NCBI GenBank assembly: GCA_947165805.1
Contig: CAMVBT010000024.1
Span: 1-14,891 of the forward strand
Length of the DNA stretch: 14,891 nucleotides
Reading direction: 5' to 3'
Source: an uncultured Clostridia bacterium
GTDB taxonomy: Bacteria > Bacillota > Clostridia > Oscillospirales > Ruminococcaceae
In this document: in pieces, positions 14,066 through 14,891 of the stretch
Layout of the letters: each line of letters begins with the position of its first letter
Position numbering within the stretch: position 1 is the stretch's first letter
The notes under the pieces: model-generated
What the model saw: only the letters and a program-made list of their open reading frames with translations
Databases searched by the model: none
Told to the model about the DNA's origin: nothing
Position numbers and translations under genes: made by a program

Positions 14066-14401
14066 ATGTATGTAGACTACAAAGAACTCGGAAAAAGGAT
14101 AGCTGCGCGCCGTAAGGAACTGAAACTTACGCAGACCGAGGTGAGCGAAAAGGCAGGCCTCAGCGGGAAATATCTGTCGGGGATCGAGCGTGCGGTGTCG
14201 GTGCCGAGCATAGATGTTCTGATGAAGATATGCGCGGTGCTGAAAACGACTCCGGACAAGCTGCTGCTCGGTACGGAGAATATAGAACAGGTCGGCAACG
14301 TCGGACGTGTCGCGGCAATGAAGGTGAACGGCATGACCCGCGTCCAGCAGATGCTCGCGCTGAGCCTCCTCGACTGGATAGCCGAGCAGAAAATAAGATA
14401 A
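14066..14401 (+). CDS. XRE-family helix-turn-helix transcriptional regulator
   Basis: A 111-residue protein. Residues 7-69 form a Cro/C1-type DNA-binding domain: LGKRIAARRKELKLTQTEVSEKAGLSGKYLSGIERAVSVPSIDVLMKICAVLKTTPDKLLLG. The turn and recognition helix are about 22-41. The remaining ~40 residues (TRVQQMLALSLLDWIAEQKIR at the end) are probably a small dimerisation tail. No ligand or protease domain is visible. Its targets are unknown; three direct repeats in the upstream spacer are the best candidates. ATG at 14066 is chosen over the GTG at 14063 because GGTGG lies 7 nt upstream. The stop is 13 nt before tsaD, so the regulator may be cotranscribed with tsaD. Confidence 0.9.
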   Translation: MYVDYKELGKRIAARRKELKLTQTEVSEKAGLSGKYLSGIERAVSVPSIDVLMKICAVLKTTPDKLLLGTENIEQVGNVGRVAAMKVNGMTRVQQMLALSLLDWIAEQKIR

Positions 14402-14414
14402 CAGGGAAATAAGA

Positions 14415-14891
14415 ATGAAAATACTTGCGATCGAAAGCTCGTGCGACGAGACCGCTTCTGCGGTGGTCGAGGACGGGCGGAAAATACTCTCAAACATAAT
14501 AGCCACACAGGTCGAGGAGCACAAGCTCTACGGCGGAGTCGTGCCGGAGATAGCCTCCCGCCGCCACTGCGAGAGCATAGTCGGCGTGACGGACGAGGCT
14601 CTGACGCAGGCCGGGCTCACACTCGCGGAGATCGATGCCGTGGCTGTGACTTACGCGCCGGGGCTTATCGGGGCTCTGCTTGTGGGCGTGAATTTCGCAA
14701 AGGGACTTGCGTTCGCGGCGGGAAAACCCCTGATACCGGTGCATCACATCAAGGGTCACATAGCGGCGAACTACATCGCACACCCGGAGCTGGAGCCGCC
14801 GTACATCTGCCTTGCGGCGTCGGGCGGACATTCGCAGATAATGAAGGTCGAGAGCTACACGCGCTACTCGACCGTGGGCAGGACTCTTGAC
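14415..14891 (+). CDS. tsaD: tRNA N6-adenosine threonylcarbamoyltransferase TsaD (3' end beyond window)
   Basis: TsaD transfers the threonylcarbamoyl group from threonylcarbamoyl-AMP to A37 of ANN-decoding tRNAs, acting with TsaB and TsaE. Only the first 159 codons are present, about half of the usual ~340. They are clearly TsaD: MKILAIESSCDETASAVVEDG at the start, GGVVPEIASRRH (40-51), TYAPGLIGALLVGVNFAKGLA, the metal-binding HHIKGH with His111 and His115, and the nucleotide-contact ASGGHSQI. The start is ATG at 14415 with AGGGA 7 nt upstream. tsaB and tsaE are not visible in this window. Confidence 0.95.
   Translation, partial: MKILAIESSCDETASAVVEDGRKILSNIIATQVEEHKLYGGVVPEIASRRHCESIVGVTDEALTQAGLTLAEIDAVAVTYAPGLIGALLVGVNFAKGLAFAAGKPLIPVHHIKGHIAANYIAHPELEPPYICLAASGGHSQIMKVESYTRYSTVGRTLD

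Noticed and set aside
1..14891. tRNA or rRNA genes, or a defence or phage module
   Set aside because: No cloverleaf, rRNA segment, integrase, nuclease, toxin pair or phage structural gene could be recognised; the content is core housekeeping.

Overview
This window is the replication-origin region of a bacterial chromosome. It is most likely from a Clostridia-class Firmicute of the Ruminococcus/Oscillospiraceae type. That placement is inferred from the dnaA-dnaN-yaaA-recF-remB order, a Bacillus-type origin motif between dnaA and dnaN, two Firmicute-type parS palindromes, AGGAGG-like ribosome binding sites, heavy ATA and AGA codon use, and intergenic repeats. All fifteen genes are on the + strand and read away from dnaA, as expected for the leading strand of one replication arm.

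Layout. Positions 1-575 hold no firm gene: hairpin-forming repeats, a two-copy ~100-bp direct repeat and a strong dnaA promoter (510-538). Positions 576-5069 are the replication and repair block: dnaA, the dnaA-dnaN spacer with a candidate unwinding site, dnaN, an S4-domain gene (yaaA type), recF with a TTG start behind a hairpin, and remB (DUF370). gyrB and gyrA, which often follow, are absent. Instead a ~590-bp non-coding stretch (5070-5661) carries clusters of the word GTTGAAAA. Positions 5662-9391 hold rsmI (16S rRNA 2'-O-methyltransferase), an unrecognised 396-residue protein, a PflX-like radical SAM protein overlapping it, and a class II aldolase with an extra charged helical N-terminus. 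Positions 9392-9642 are a repeat-rich spacer ending in a perfect parS. Positions 9643-12232 are mnmG and rsmG, overlapping, with a second identical parS inside rsmG. Positions 12267-14891 hold a short Wzz-type membrane protein, a palindromic intergenic element, a YicC-family endoribonuclease gene, an XRE-type regulator preceded by three ACTATAAGT repeats, and the first 159 codons of tsaD, cut by the window edge.

How it works together. DnaA, the clamp, RecF and the origin DNA start and maintain replication. The two parS sites mark the same region for ParB/SMC loading, although parA and parB are not in the window. Much of the rest is translation and RNA maintenance (RsmI, MnmG, RsmG, YicC, TsaD). 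This is mostly a conserved core region, and I see no defence island, phage, CRISPR array or insertion sequence. The novelty lies in the non-coding DNA (origin architecture, parS placement, repeats, operator-like repeats), in unusual start sites, and in one unrecognised gene.
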